Origin: Granulosicoccaceae bacterium
Lineage (GTDB): Bacteria; Pseudomonadota; Gammaproteobacteria; Granulosicoccales; Granulosicoccaceae
Length of the DNA stretch: 13,877 nucleotides
NCBI GenBank assembly: GCA_023301405.1
Contig: JALZUX010000095.1
Span: 1-13,877 of the forward strand
Direction of reading: 5' to 3'
The position numbers and the translations under genes are program-made. The notes below the pieces were generated by a model. The model worked only from the letters and a program-made list of their open reading frames with translations. It searched no databases and was not told the DNA's origin. Of the stretch, positions 1 through 7,700 are shown piece by piece (within the stretch, counting starts at the first letter, position 1; the number at the start of each line of letters is the position of its first letter).

Positions 1-20
1 GCCTCATGTGAGCCCCCGTA

Positions 21-41
21 AATTGACTGCAAAGGTAGTAC
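21..41 (+). repeat. First copy of the AATTGAC...AAAGGTAGTAC motif
   Basis: AATTGAC (21-27) is followed by TGC and AAAGGTAGTAC (31-41). The second copy at 1554-1573 has the same two blocks separated by two bases. Both copies are intergenic and on the same strand. They could be shared promoter or regulator-binding elements, or coincidence. Confidence 0.3.
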
Positions 42-96
42 AATCGTATCTGTCAGCTTTGAAGTTGCCAAGCGTCGACAGCAAAAAAATACAGCC

Positions 97-201
97 TTAT
101 ATGCTGCTTATGCGCTTTAATCACCCTTATGCCAATACACCATTAATGACCCTACTGCATATTGAAAAAAGATATCAATGGTAGGGAACAGCAGCTTATA
201 A
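97..201. repeat. Nested imperfect inverted repeat
   Basis: The outer arms, TTATATGCTGCT (97-108) and AGCAGCTTATAA (190-201), pair at 11 of 12 positions. Inside them CCCTAC (150-155) pairs with GTAGGG (181-186), and ATTGA (161-165) can pair with TCAAT (175-179). A T-rich tail is missing on either side, so it is not a classical terminator. It could fold as a structured RNA or be a DNA-level element. No known RNA family was recognised. Confidence 0.4.
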
Positions 202-294
202 AATCAAAAATAAACTACTAACGTTTGTGTTATTGAAGCTAAATGGACGACAGTAAAAAAACGTAACGTCACATTAGCAAATCTTGAAAACACT

Positions 295-363
295 ATGAAA
301 ACCACCATTACTTCAATACATTTACTGGCAAGTACATTCACTACTCAATACAACCACCAGTAA
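295..363 (+). CDS. Possible 22-residue Thr-rich leader peptide
   Basis: An ATG at 295 opens a 22-codon frame ending in TAA at 361-363, 13 bases before the start of the exported-protein gene at 377. Six of the 22 residues are threonine, and there are also Ser and Ile. There is no good Shine-Dalgarno sequence in front of it. I see no attenuator hairpin with a T run between it and 377, so a thrL-like attenuation role is only a thought. It may equally be a chance frame. Confidence 0.2.
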   Translation: MKTTITSIHLLASTFTTQYNHQ

Positions 364-376
364 ACACGGAAACTAT

Positions 377-889
377 ATGATCGATCAGAAAAAACGTAGC
401 ACCCTGAAATCAATAGGGCTAGTCACCGCCGCTGCTGCAATTCCTTCACAGGCTTTACTAGCGAGCAATAGGTTCGAAGACGAAATCACCACTACTAGCG
501 CGAGCTCTAAAGGCCTGGGTATGTCAGACCTGAAGATCGAAATTCTTACATCACACACGGTTAAGCATAATACCGTTATCCTCAGTAACCTGAGTGATCA
601 AAGCCTCGCCATAAAACACTTCAAGCCCGGGTCTGTCATCTGGGGCGACCAATACCTTGACTTAAACGGCTTACGTGGACACGTTGGCCTGACTCTGGCG
701 GCAGGATCTACGATAAGCTTATCTGTCCTTCGACAGACTATTAATTACTCATTCCAATCAGAGTACATCTGGGCAGACGACGCTATCACTCCACACAATA
801 AAAACACCAATAGAGTATTGCTGGGCGCATTTTTGGCAAATGGACAATTGCATGCCTACCCCATCCCTACAATCAGTCAGTTTGCATAA
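377..889 (+). CDS. Exported protein of unknown function
   Basis: This is a 170-residue protein. The N-terminus has basic residues (KKR at 5-7), then a hydrophobic Ala-rich stretch at about 13-30, as expected of a signal peptide. The segment KKRSTLK resembles a twin-arginine motif with Lys in place of the first Arg, so Sec or Tat export cannot be decided. The mature part is rich in Thr, Ser, Asn, Leu and Ile with alternating polar and hydrophobic residues, suggesting a beta-sandwich; no catalytic motif or cysteine is visible. The start is supported by a weak GGA about seven bases upstream. No family was recognised. A hairpin without T run (905-926) follows the stop. It is probably a real gene, given its signal sequence and uninterrupted frame. 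Confidence 0.6.
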   Translation: MIDQKKRSTLKSIGLVTAAAAIPSQALLASNRFEDEITTTSASSKGLGMSDLKIEILTSHTVKHNTVILSNLSDQSLAIKHFKPGSVIWGDQYLDLNGLRGHVGLTLAAGSTISLSVLRQTINYSFQSEYIWADDAITPHNKNTNRVLLGAFLANGQLHAYPIPTISQFA

Positions 890-904
890 CTTGCATTGAC
901 CTAA

Positions 905-926
905 GTCCCTACCACTTGGCAGGGAC
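905..926. repeat. Small hairpin after the exported-protein gene
   Basis: GTCCCT (905-910) and AGGGAC (921-926) form a perfect six-pair stem, with CC/GG able to extend it inside the ten-base loop. It lies 16 bases after the stop codon at 887-889. No T run follows on either strand, so it is at best a weak or Rho-assisted terminator or an mRNA 3'-end stabiliser. Confidence 0.35.
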
Positions 927-1093
927 AAACACATATTACCTATCGCCGCTCCCGCTGCCTGCTTACGACTAAAACCAGCAGCATTAAGCTCACATAGCTT
1001 GCGCATGGCCATAAAAATTCAATTCGAAATGCGGCTATAACATGCTATCGTGATGTCCACACGGCATTACGAACACCATATCGGGGGAAAATT

Positions 1094-1432
1094 ATGTGTC
1101 AGCTATTCGCAGGCCAACCACGCGAAAATTATCGTTCACAAACTCGCTCATTACGACTAAATGGCCAAAGCACTAGCATTCGACTCGAAGAAATGTTCTG
1201 GCGAATTCTAGATGACATCGCATCAAAAGAAAATCTCTCTACCCCTCGTTTTATTTCAAAACTTCACACCGAGGTCATGGAACTCTACGGCGAAGCAAGT
1301 AATTTTAGCTCACTACTACGCTGTACGTGCCTGGTCTATGCAGAGCAGCAGCTACAGCAGCAATCGGAAGTACCCGTTGTAACACCCAACTGGCGTTCCG
1401 ATACAACACACGCCTCTGACCATCATCAATAA
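1094..1432 (+). CDS. Ribbon-helix-helix domain protein (RHH_4 type)
   Basis: This is a 112-residue protein. Residues about 18-84 fit the ribbon-helix-helix family Pfam RHH_4: a basic strand (SLRLNGQSTSIRLEE), a Phe-Trp helix (MFWRILDDIAS), a second helix region, and the family-typical end 'SSLLRCTCLVYAEQ'. Ribbon-helix-helix proteins usually bind DNA as dimers through the N-terminal strand and regulate transcription, but RHH_4 members are poorly characterised. The tail (85-112) is Gln-, Thr- and His-rich and looks disordered. The start is supported by GGGGG at 1083-1087. It stands alone, with no toxin gene beside it, so an antitoxin role is not indicated. Its target is unknown; the palindromes in this window are untested candidates. 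Confidence 0.7.
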   Translation: MCQLFAGQPRENYRSQTRSLRLNGQSTSIRLEEMFWRILDDIASKENLSTPRFISKLHTEVMELYGEASNFSSLLRCTCLVYAEQQLQQQSEVPVVTPNWRSDTTHASDHHQ

Positions 1433-1541
1433 ACACTTAACCATCGCGTTTGGACTGTCAGGTGATGCAGTGACTATAAGATTCCCTACACCTCAGGAAG
1501 TACGAACAACCACCATTTCTGGCGACTTACGTTTTGATTAA

Positions 1542-1573
1542 GTCAACTGCAGCAATTGACAAAAAGGTAGTAC
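1542..1573 (+). promoter_or_regulatory. Candidate promoter/operator of the glyoxalase gene
   Basis: A perfect -35-like TTGACA sits at 1556-1561, followed 15 bases later by CATAAC (1577-1582), a poor -10 with short spacing. The same TTGAC is the right arm of an inverted repeat, GTCAA (1542-1546), nine bases, TTGAC (1556-1560), which could be an operator. The blocks AATTGAC and AAAGGTAGTAC here (1554-1573) recur at 21-41. The function is inferred only. Confidence 0.3.
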
Positions 1574-1639
1574 TCACATAACACCTATTCTACTCTGACC
1601 TTTCTAAAATAAATTAGCACTAAGGAGAGAATAAAAAGC

Positions 1640-2035
1640 ATGGCAAAGACCATTCACACCATGATTCGCGTCTTGAGCGAAACAGCATCCTGTGAGTTTT
1701 ACGCAAACGCCTTCGGGCTTTCCATCGCAGACCGGCTGGACTTTGACACGTTCACGCTGATTTATCTCAGCAACAACGAAAGCAATTTCGAAGTAGAACT
1801 TACCGTCAACAAAGAACAGAAAGAACCCTACGACCTGGGGGATGGATACGGCCACCTGGCCGTTAGCGTTGATGATCTTGATGCCGAACATGCACGCTTT
1901 ACTGACTTAAACCTTAAACCCCGCGATATAGTTGATTTTAATCGCGACGGTACGCTGTTAGCCCGGTTCTTTTTTGTTCAAGACCCTGATGGCTATCAAA
2001 TAGAGGTACTACAAAGGCACGGCAGATTTAAATAA
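1640..2035 (+). CDS. gloA: Glyoxalase I-like VOC family enzyme
   Basis: This is a 131-residue protein of the vicinal oxygen chelate fold. E. coli lactoylglutathione lyase (GlxI) has 135 residues and metal ligands His5, Glu56, His74 and Glu122. The matching residues here are His6 (IHTMIRV), Glu53 (EVELTVN), His72 (YGHLAVSVDD) and Glu122 (DPDGYQIEVLQ), so the metal site looks intact. The segment YDLG..YGHLA is also GlxI-like. Family role: isomerise the methylglyoxal-glutathione hemithioacetal to S-lactoylglutathione in the cytosol. The middle part (residues 85-108) diverges from the usual 'KGGTT' stretch, so another VOC substrate is possible. The start has AAGGAG at 1622-1627, 12 bases upstream, a rather long spacing. 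VOC fold is near certain; GloA function is likely. Confidence 0.75.
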   Translation: MAKTIHTMIRVLSETASCEFYANAFGLSIADRLDFDTFTLIYLSNNESNFEVELTVNKEQKEPYDLGDGYGHLAVSVDDLDAEHARFTDLNLKPRDIVDFNRDGTLLARFFFVQDPDGYQIEVLQRHGRFK

Positions 2036-2219
2036 TACAAGGCAGCCAGCGCCCGCCTACAACGAACGCGACAGTGCTAGCCACAGGCACAAATGCTATT
2101 TTCCAGCTACACAGTGGTTCAAGATAACAACGCAACACCTGTAGCAGGTTGATTGTGTCCACCAGGGGCCGCATCGCTTAACGCTCTTTGTAGACAAGCA
2201 CTAGCTAACAATTCATACC

Positions 2220-2224
2220 GGAGG
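2220..2224 (+). promoter_or_regulatory. Ribosome binding site fixing the start at 2232
   Basis: GGAGG lies seven bases before the ATG at 2232. This favours that start over the in-frame ATG eight codons later, although both would keep the twin-arginine motif. Confidence 0.7.
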
Positions 2225-2231
2225 AAAAACG

Positions 2232-2780
2232 ATGACACAACATGTGGTTAGCATGCCCGCACGTACAATAACGCGCCGGGACTTACTAAAAAAAAGCATA
2301 GCCGTCAGTGCCAGCATGGTTATTGGCAGTGGCTACCTTGCGTCGAGCAATGCGGCATGGGCAATGGAAGTCAAAGCACTTTCACCCGATAGCATGGCAA
2401 CGCTAGTGCAGATGGCGCGCGACATTTACCCTCACGACCGCTTTGGCGATGAACTGTATGCCAGCGCCGTTAAAAGCCATGACGACAAAGCAGCCGAAGA
2501 CCCCGAATACAAAAAAATGTTAGAAGTCGGCATCACTGTGCTAAACAACCTTGCGAAAAATCGCGGCCATGATAGTTATGTTGATACCGGGTGGGAAGCA
2601 GATCGATTAGTTATATTGAAAAGCATGGAAACCAACGACTTCTTTCAAACTATTCGCGGCGGGTTGGTTGTTGGTTTATACAATCAGAAATCTGTTTGGG
2701 AAAAACTGGGATACGAAGGTGCCTCTTTCGATAAAGGCGGATACCTCAACCGAGGCTTCGATGACATCAATTGGCTTTAG
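2232..2780 (+). CDS. Tat-exported small subunit of a GMC dehydrogenase (gluconate 2-dehydrogenase subunit 3 type)
   Basis: This is a 182-residue protein. TRRDLLKK (14-21) is a clear twin-arginine motif, followed by a hydrophobic stretch (22-36) and a likely signal peptidase site after AWA (42-44). The mature part resembles the gluconate 2-dehydrogenase subunit 3 family: a helix with 'MARDIYPHDRFGD' (61-73), then 'DFFQTIRGGLVVGLY' (136-150), 'WEKLGYEG' and 'GGYLNRGF'. In characterised relatives this small subunit helps fold the catalytic flavoprotein and carries it through the Tat pathway. The next gene is that flavoprotein and has no signal of its own, which supports the pairing. The 202-base gap shows no terminator, so the two are probably co-transcribed, with a strong Shine-Dalgarno site each. 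The assignment is by motif memory, not a search. Confidence 0.75.
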   Translation: MTQHVVSMPARTITRRDLLKKSIAVSASMVIGSGYLASSNAAWAMEVKALSPDSMATLVQMARDIYPHDRFGDELYASAVKSHDDKAAEDPEYKKMLEVGITVLNNLAKNRGHDSYVDTGWEADRLVILKSMETNDFFQTIRGGLVVGLYNQKSVWEKLGYEGASFDKGGYLNRGFDDINWL

Positions 2781-2982
2781 GCGAGCGGCAACAGAGAATA
2801 TACCCACCTGACTTGCCTTTTCGTCCCTGTTCAGTCGCTGACATTCGTTACGTGAAACAACTATGCGCTTCGTGTCAGTCACTTAACAGTAACAAAAATT
2901 CGGCGCCACGCAGGCACATTCTCTATTACCGATCGCCTTAGTCACCAGATAGACACCCCAAACTTATTCCGGAGAATACAAC

Positions 2983-4551
2983 ATGACTTCACCCTACACA
3001 CTCGACGACGATAGTGTAATCGTTGTTATTGGTACCGGTGCCGGCGGCGGCACACTGGCAAACGAACTAGCACAAAAAGGCATCGACGTTGTAGCACTTG
3101 AGGCTGGCGGCCGCCACTTACCCGAGGACTACATCAATGATGAATGGGCCAGTTTTGCACAACTGGCCTGGACTGACATGCGCACGACATCAGGCTCGTG
3201 GCGCGTTGCAAAAGATTTTGCAAACCTACCAGCATGGATTGTCAAAGCGGTGGGTGGCTCAACCACTCACTGGGCAGGCGCATCACTGCGGATTCAGGAT
3301 CATGAATTTCGTGCAAAAACAGTTTATGGGGATATCGACGGTGCCAATCTGATGGACTGGCCCCTTACCCTGAAAGACCTTGAGCCGTACTACGACAAAG
3401 CCGAAGACAAAATGGGGGTTACACGCACCAATGGCATTCCCGGTCTACCAGGCAATAACAACTTTAAAGTCATGAAAGCCGGTGCAGACAAACTAGGCTA
3501 CACACAATGCCACACCGGCAACATGGCCATCAACTCTGAACCACGCAACGACCGCGCCTCCTGCCAGCAGATCGGGTTTTGTTTTCAGGGCTGTAAAATG
3601 GGTGCTAAGTGGTCAACCGCGTATACAGAAATTCCATTGGGTGAAGCCACCGGAAACCTGGAAGTTCGCGAGCACGCATATGTCCTAAAAATTGAACACG
3701 ATGATTCCGGCAAAGTAACGGGCGTTCTATACGTCGACAAAGACGGCAACCAGCAACTGCAAAAAGCACGTGCCGTATGCGTTGCCGGTAACTCTATAGA
3801 AAGCCCGCGCCTGTTGTTGAATTCTGCATCAACTATGTATCCTGACGGACTGGCCAACTCATCAGGCCAGGTTGGTAAAAACTATATGCGTCACATGACG
3901 GGATCTGTCTATGCAGTATTTGACGAACCGGTGCATATGGCACGTGGCACCACAATGGCCGGTATTATTCAGGATGAATCAGTCCATGATACCAGTCGTG
4001 GTTTCGCAGGTGGCTATGAAATGGAAACGCTGTCCTTGGGCGTACCGTTTATGGCAGCGTTTCTGAACCCGGGCGGCTGGGGTCGTGAATTCACCGCTGC
4101 AATGGATATGTACCCCAACATGGCTGGCATGTGGCTGGTAGGTGAAGACATGCCACAAGAAACTAATCGCATCACCTTGTCAGATGCAAAAGATCAGCAT
4201 GGCCTGGCAGTCGCCAACGTGCACTTTGATGACCACCCCAATGATGTGGCGATGCGCAAACATGCATACAAGCAGGGCGCCGCTGTTTATGACGCCGTGG
4301 GAGCCACACAAACTTACCCCACTCCACCGTACCCTTCTACTCATAACCTGGGTACAAACCGAATGAGTGCGAAGGCATCAGATGGCGTGGTAAACAGCTT
4401 TGGGCAAAGTCATGATATAGACAACTTGTTCATATCAGATGGTAGTCAGTTCACGACCGGAGCAGCAGAAAACCCAACGCTGACTATTGTGACGCTGGCG
4501 ATTCGTCAAGCTGACTATATTGAAAAGCAGATGTCAGAAAAAGCAATCTGA
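2983..4551 (+). CDS. GMC-family FAD-dependent dehydrogenase, large subunit
   Basis: This is a 522-residue flavoprotein. The FAD-binding Rossmann motif is at 11-43 (VIVVIGTGAGGGTLA, then E40 in 'ALEAGG'). The GMC signature region 'GGSTTHWAGA' is at 91-100. The C-terminal GMC domain has 'STHNLGTNRM' (His454) and 'GAAENPTLT' (Asn497), the expected catalytic His/Asn pair. Cysteines at 194, 200 and 204 lie in a CQQ..FCFQGCKMG segment of the kind seen in membrane-linked gluconate, sorbitol and FAD-glucose dehydrogenases. The family oxidises a sugar, sugar acid or alcohol and passes electrons to a quinone or cytochrome. No signal peptide is present; export probably depends on the preceding Tat subunit. 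GGAG at 2971-2974 supports the start. The usual cytochrome c subunit is not encoded nearby. The substrate cannot be named. Confidence 0.85.
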   Translation: MTSPYTLDDDSVIVVIGTGAGGGTLANELAQKGIDVVALEAGGRHLPEDYINDEWASFAQLAWTDMRTTSGSWRVAKDFANLPAWIVKAVGGSTTHWAGASLRIQDHEFRAKTVYGDIDGANLMDWPLTLKDLEPYYDKAEDKMGVTRTNGIPGLPGNNNFKVMKAGADKLGYTQCHTGNMAINSEPRNDRASCQQIGFCFQGCKMGAKWSTAYTEIPLGEATGNLEVREHAYVLKIEHDDSGKVTGVLYVDKDGNQQLQKARAVCVAGNSIESPRLLLNSASTMYPDGLANSSGQVGKNYMRHMTGSVYAVFDEPVHMARGTTMAGIIQDESVHDTSRGFAGGYEMETLSLGVPFMAAFLNPGGWGREFTAAMDMYPNMAGMWLVGEDMPQETNRITLSDAKDQHGLAVANVHFDDHPNDVAMRKHAYKQGAAVYDAVGATQTYPTPPYPSTHNLGTNRMSAKASDGVVNSFGQSHDIDNLFISDGSQFTTGAAENPTLTIVTLAIRQADYIEKQMSEKAI

Positions 4552-4570
4552 TAGCAGTTAATTGAGTTGT

Positions 4571-4600
4571 GGGTGAGCCAATTGGCTCACCCTTTTATTT
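4571..4600 (+). terminator. Rho-independent terminator of the GMC gene
   Basis: GGGTGAGCC (4571-4579), loop AATT, GGCTCACCC (4584-4592) form a perfect nine-pair stem followed by TTTTATTT. It lies 19 bases after the GMC stop codon. On the minus strand no T run follows, so it serves the plus strand only. Confidence 0.92.
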
Positions 4601-4764
4601 AGCTGTAGCTCTGAGGGCTCAATGAAATCTACTTGCGCCAGAAACCACACCTGCCAGTGCTCGGTGGATCATGCGCCGGAGGCTTATGGCCCTTACGAAA
4701 ACCTGCAAGCCTGTTGCTTTGGTGGCCGGCTCACTAGAGGTTCCACGGCAGTATTGTCAATCGA

Positions 4765-7700
4765 CTAGCTATCGGCCTGCTCTTCCACATGCTCGTCATC
4801 GATCAACCCTACTAGCTCATCAACAGATAGCCGTGTACCGCCGTCAGTGCCCTCAAGAAGCGCGTTTGCAAGATCACGCTTGTGCTCATGAAGCTTAACA
4901 ATTTTTTCTTCAATGGTGTCTTTCACAACCATTCTATAAATAGTCACCGGGCGCTTTTGCCCCATGCGATAAGCACGATCCGACGCCTGGTCTTCAACCG
5001 CCGGATTCCACCACGGATCCATATGAATCACATAATCGGCGGCGGTCAGATTAAGACCGGAACCACCTGCCTTTAAGCTGATCAAAAACAACTCTCCTTC
5101 CCCGACCTGAAAATCATCAACCGCTTTCTTGCGGTGCTTAACACTGGTGGAACCATCAAGATACTGATAACTGATTTTATGGGCATCAAGGTGATTACGA
5201 ATTAGCGTTAAGTGCCCGACGAACTGACTAAACACCAAACAGCGATGACCATTGTGCCGAAGCTCATCCACGATTTCGGCAAACGCTCGCAGCTTGGCAC
5301 TACCGCACGGAGGGTGTTCCTCGACCAATGCCGGATGACAACTGGCTTGCCGCAGAGTGGTGATTTCCGCAAGCACCCGGAAGCGCTGCTCTGAATCAAG
5401 ATCAGCCAACTCGCTGATACGCTGCAATGCGCTTTTACGCAGCCCTTCGTAAAAGTTTTTCTCTTCTTCGTTAAACTCAACTAGGTGAGTTATTTCAGTA
5501 CGCTCGGGCAGTTCTGTCAGAACCTCACGCTTTAAGCGACGCAAGATGAAAGGACGAATCAACGTCTTCAGGCGTTGTCGTGCTAGATCATCTTGACATT
5601 GCTCAATAGGCACGGCGTAACGCTCTTTAAATTGCCGTGCTGACCCCAATAAACCGGGATTGATAAAGCGAAACAAATTCCACAATTCACCCAGATGATT
5701 TTCAATCGGCGTACCAGTGGCGATCAACCGAAAGTCAGCGCGCAGCGCCATCATCGCCTGCGAACGTCTGGTACTTGGATTTTTAAACGACTGAGCCTCA
5801 TCGGCAACGATGGTGTGCCATTGCACCTCCTGCAGTAATTCAATTTCGTTTTGCAACACTCCATAGCTACAGACAAATAGATCACCGGCTTTGGCATCAC
5901 GAAGCATACGCCCGCGATTACCATCACCCAGCCAATGCAGCTTTAATGACGGGGCAAATTTCTTAGCCTCATCCAGCCAGTTGCCACACACTGATGTTGG
6001 CGCAATGACCAGCGTTGGTCCTCCTGCCGCACGCATCAGCATCAGGGAAAGGCTTTGCATGGTTTTCCCTAGCCCCATGTCATCAGCCAGACATGCACCA
6101 GCGCCCCAATGCGCCAGACGGGTCATCCATCGAAAGCCCTCTAACTGATAATCACGCAACTCTGCTTTCAGTGTCGACGGCGGGTTAGGCATTAGCGCTT
6201 CTGCTTCACGCAGTTTCTCAAGCTGTTCATTCCAGCTGTCATCATCTCGCAGCACCATGCCACGTGACGCCTCCTCTAGCATTGGGACGGCCAGATGATG
6301 CGCTTCTCCGTCGTCAGAAAGTGCATTCAGCGCATCAAGCTGCATTCGTAGCCGTCGGCTCAGCTGTAATATCTTATTGTCATCAAGCCTCAAAAAGCGG
6401 CCATCAGTTTGGTCAAGTGATGCCAGAAGTTTTTTTAGATCAATTTTCTTTGATTCAAAAGAACATAGCTCGTTTGACGTGTTGTAGTGAGCCTGTTGCG
6501 ACTCTTGATGGCCCTCTTCAATTTTTAGTTCACCGGCAACACCAATTCCATTTCGATTTGAATTGAAATGAATATTCATATTATTGCTATCGATAACCTG
6601 ACTCAGCGCGATACGCTCACCGGCAGGCCACAGCAATATCACTTTGTCGTCCAGGTCTTGTAATACAGACAGTACTTCCAGTGAATTCTCTGCGTTTTCG
6701 ATTGACCATTCCCATCCAGCAGAACCATTCGGCAACGGCAGACTATTTAGCAGTTCTCTTGCTTCATGAAGCTCGGCGTCTAGATCTCTGATTGTATTAC
6801 ACGGACGGTTACCGATCATTGCGTACAGACTGCTTTTACCCTGCCCGGGCAACACACACGGACCTGTTTCTCCTAGCGGATAAATACACGCAGCGATATC
6901 AAGCCCCTGCTCTAAAGGCCTTAAATGAAACGCCAACCGCCGACTGGCTATCATGGTATTGGTGTCTACTGCATTTATATCAGAATGAATTTCAACCACT
7001 GCAGCCATTGAACGCAACGACTCCAACACAGACTCTGCTGCATCATCGGGCACGCTTAAGCCGCTATACGTTAGTGAGCGGGCAATGTCTAACTGCCCCT
7101 CTGTATAACGGTGGATTGCCAACACGTTGTTATCGTTCCACTCACAGGCGAAATCGTCTGACGATTTTATTTCACTGGCCGGAAACGGCTGCATGGAAAT
7201 ATTGATTTCCTGTACTGATTTATCAGTCACCACCTGCAACGAGGACTGACATTCAAGCATTGTCATACGAACCGGCTCGTCGTCAGTATCGGCATTATTA
7301 CGATAGAGCCGCGGGTGATTTAAAATATAGTCAATAGATTCAGCATTTGAGAAAGAAAAAGTTTTTTCAAAGTGCAAAGCATGATTAAGCTGAAGCTGGT
7401 TACGCAAGTGCGCACATATTTTTAAATCATAATCACATAGAAAATCCAGCGTACCGCACTCATCTAAAAGCAACTTGAGTGGAAAATGCTTACCTTCAGA
7501 CCATGTCTTGTTGCGCCCCAGTCGCTGCTCTCGAGGTTCAACCAGCAGTCGTGATCCTGCCGCTTCCACCCACCAACTTAACCGTCGATGACCAACCTTC
7601 ACACCACGGGTGCTGCTTACTCGTGCATGACGGTTAACTGTTAACGACAACGCATCAAGCCCGGCCTGCCAATCAGCCTGTTTTTGATAAACCGTCAACA

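Larger units (their letters stand above)
1..376. other. Gene-poor left edge with inverted repeats
   Basis: No convincing protein gene lies here. Visible items are an A+T-rich stretch, a long imperfect inverted repeat (97-108 with 190-201) enclosing a shorter one (150-155 with 181-186), a short motif at 21-41 that recurs upstream of the glyoxalase gene, and a 22-codon mini-ORF at 295-363. Whatever lies left of base 1 is unknown, so part of this could be the 3' flank or leader of a neighbour outside the window. Confidence 0.5.

Noticed and set aside
758..1012. An 84-codon minus-strand frame overlapping the end of the exported-protein gene
   Set aside because: Cysteine-rich composition with no pattern of metal ligands, overlap with a better gene, and no ribosome binding site recognised.
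1094..1432. The ribbon-helix-helix protein as the antitoxin of a toxin-antitoxin pair
   Set aside because: No small toxin-like gene overlaps or adjoins it; the flanks for about 200 bases on each side are non-coding, and the RHH_4 type is not a usual antitoxin family.
2838..2878. CTGACA (2838-2843) and TGTCAG (2873-2878) as a terminator between the two dehydrogenase genes
   Set aside because: Only six pairs with a 29-base loop and no T run; too weak to count.
6792..7205. A 137-codon plus-strand frame inside the SNF2 gene
   Set aside because: It is antisense to the unassigned N-terminal half of the SNF2 protein, but that frame is continuous over 1300 codons, so the short one is most likely a shadow.
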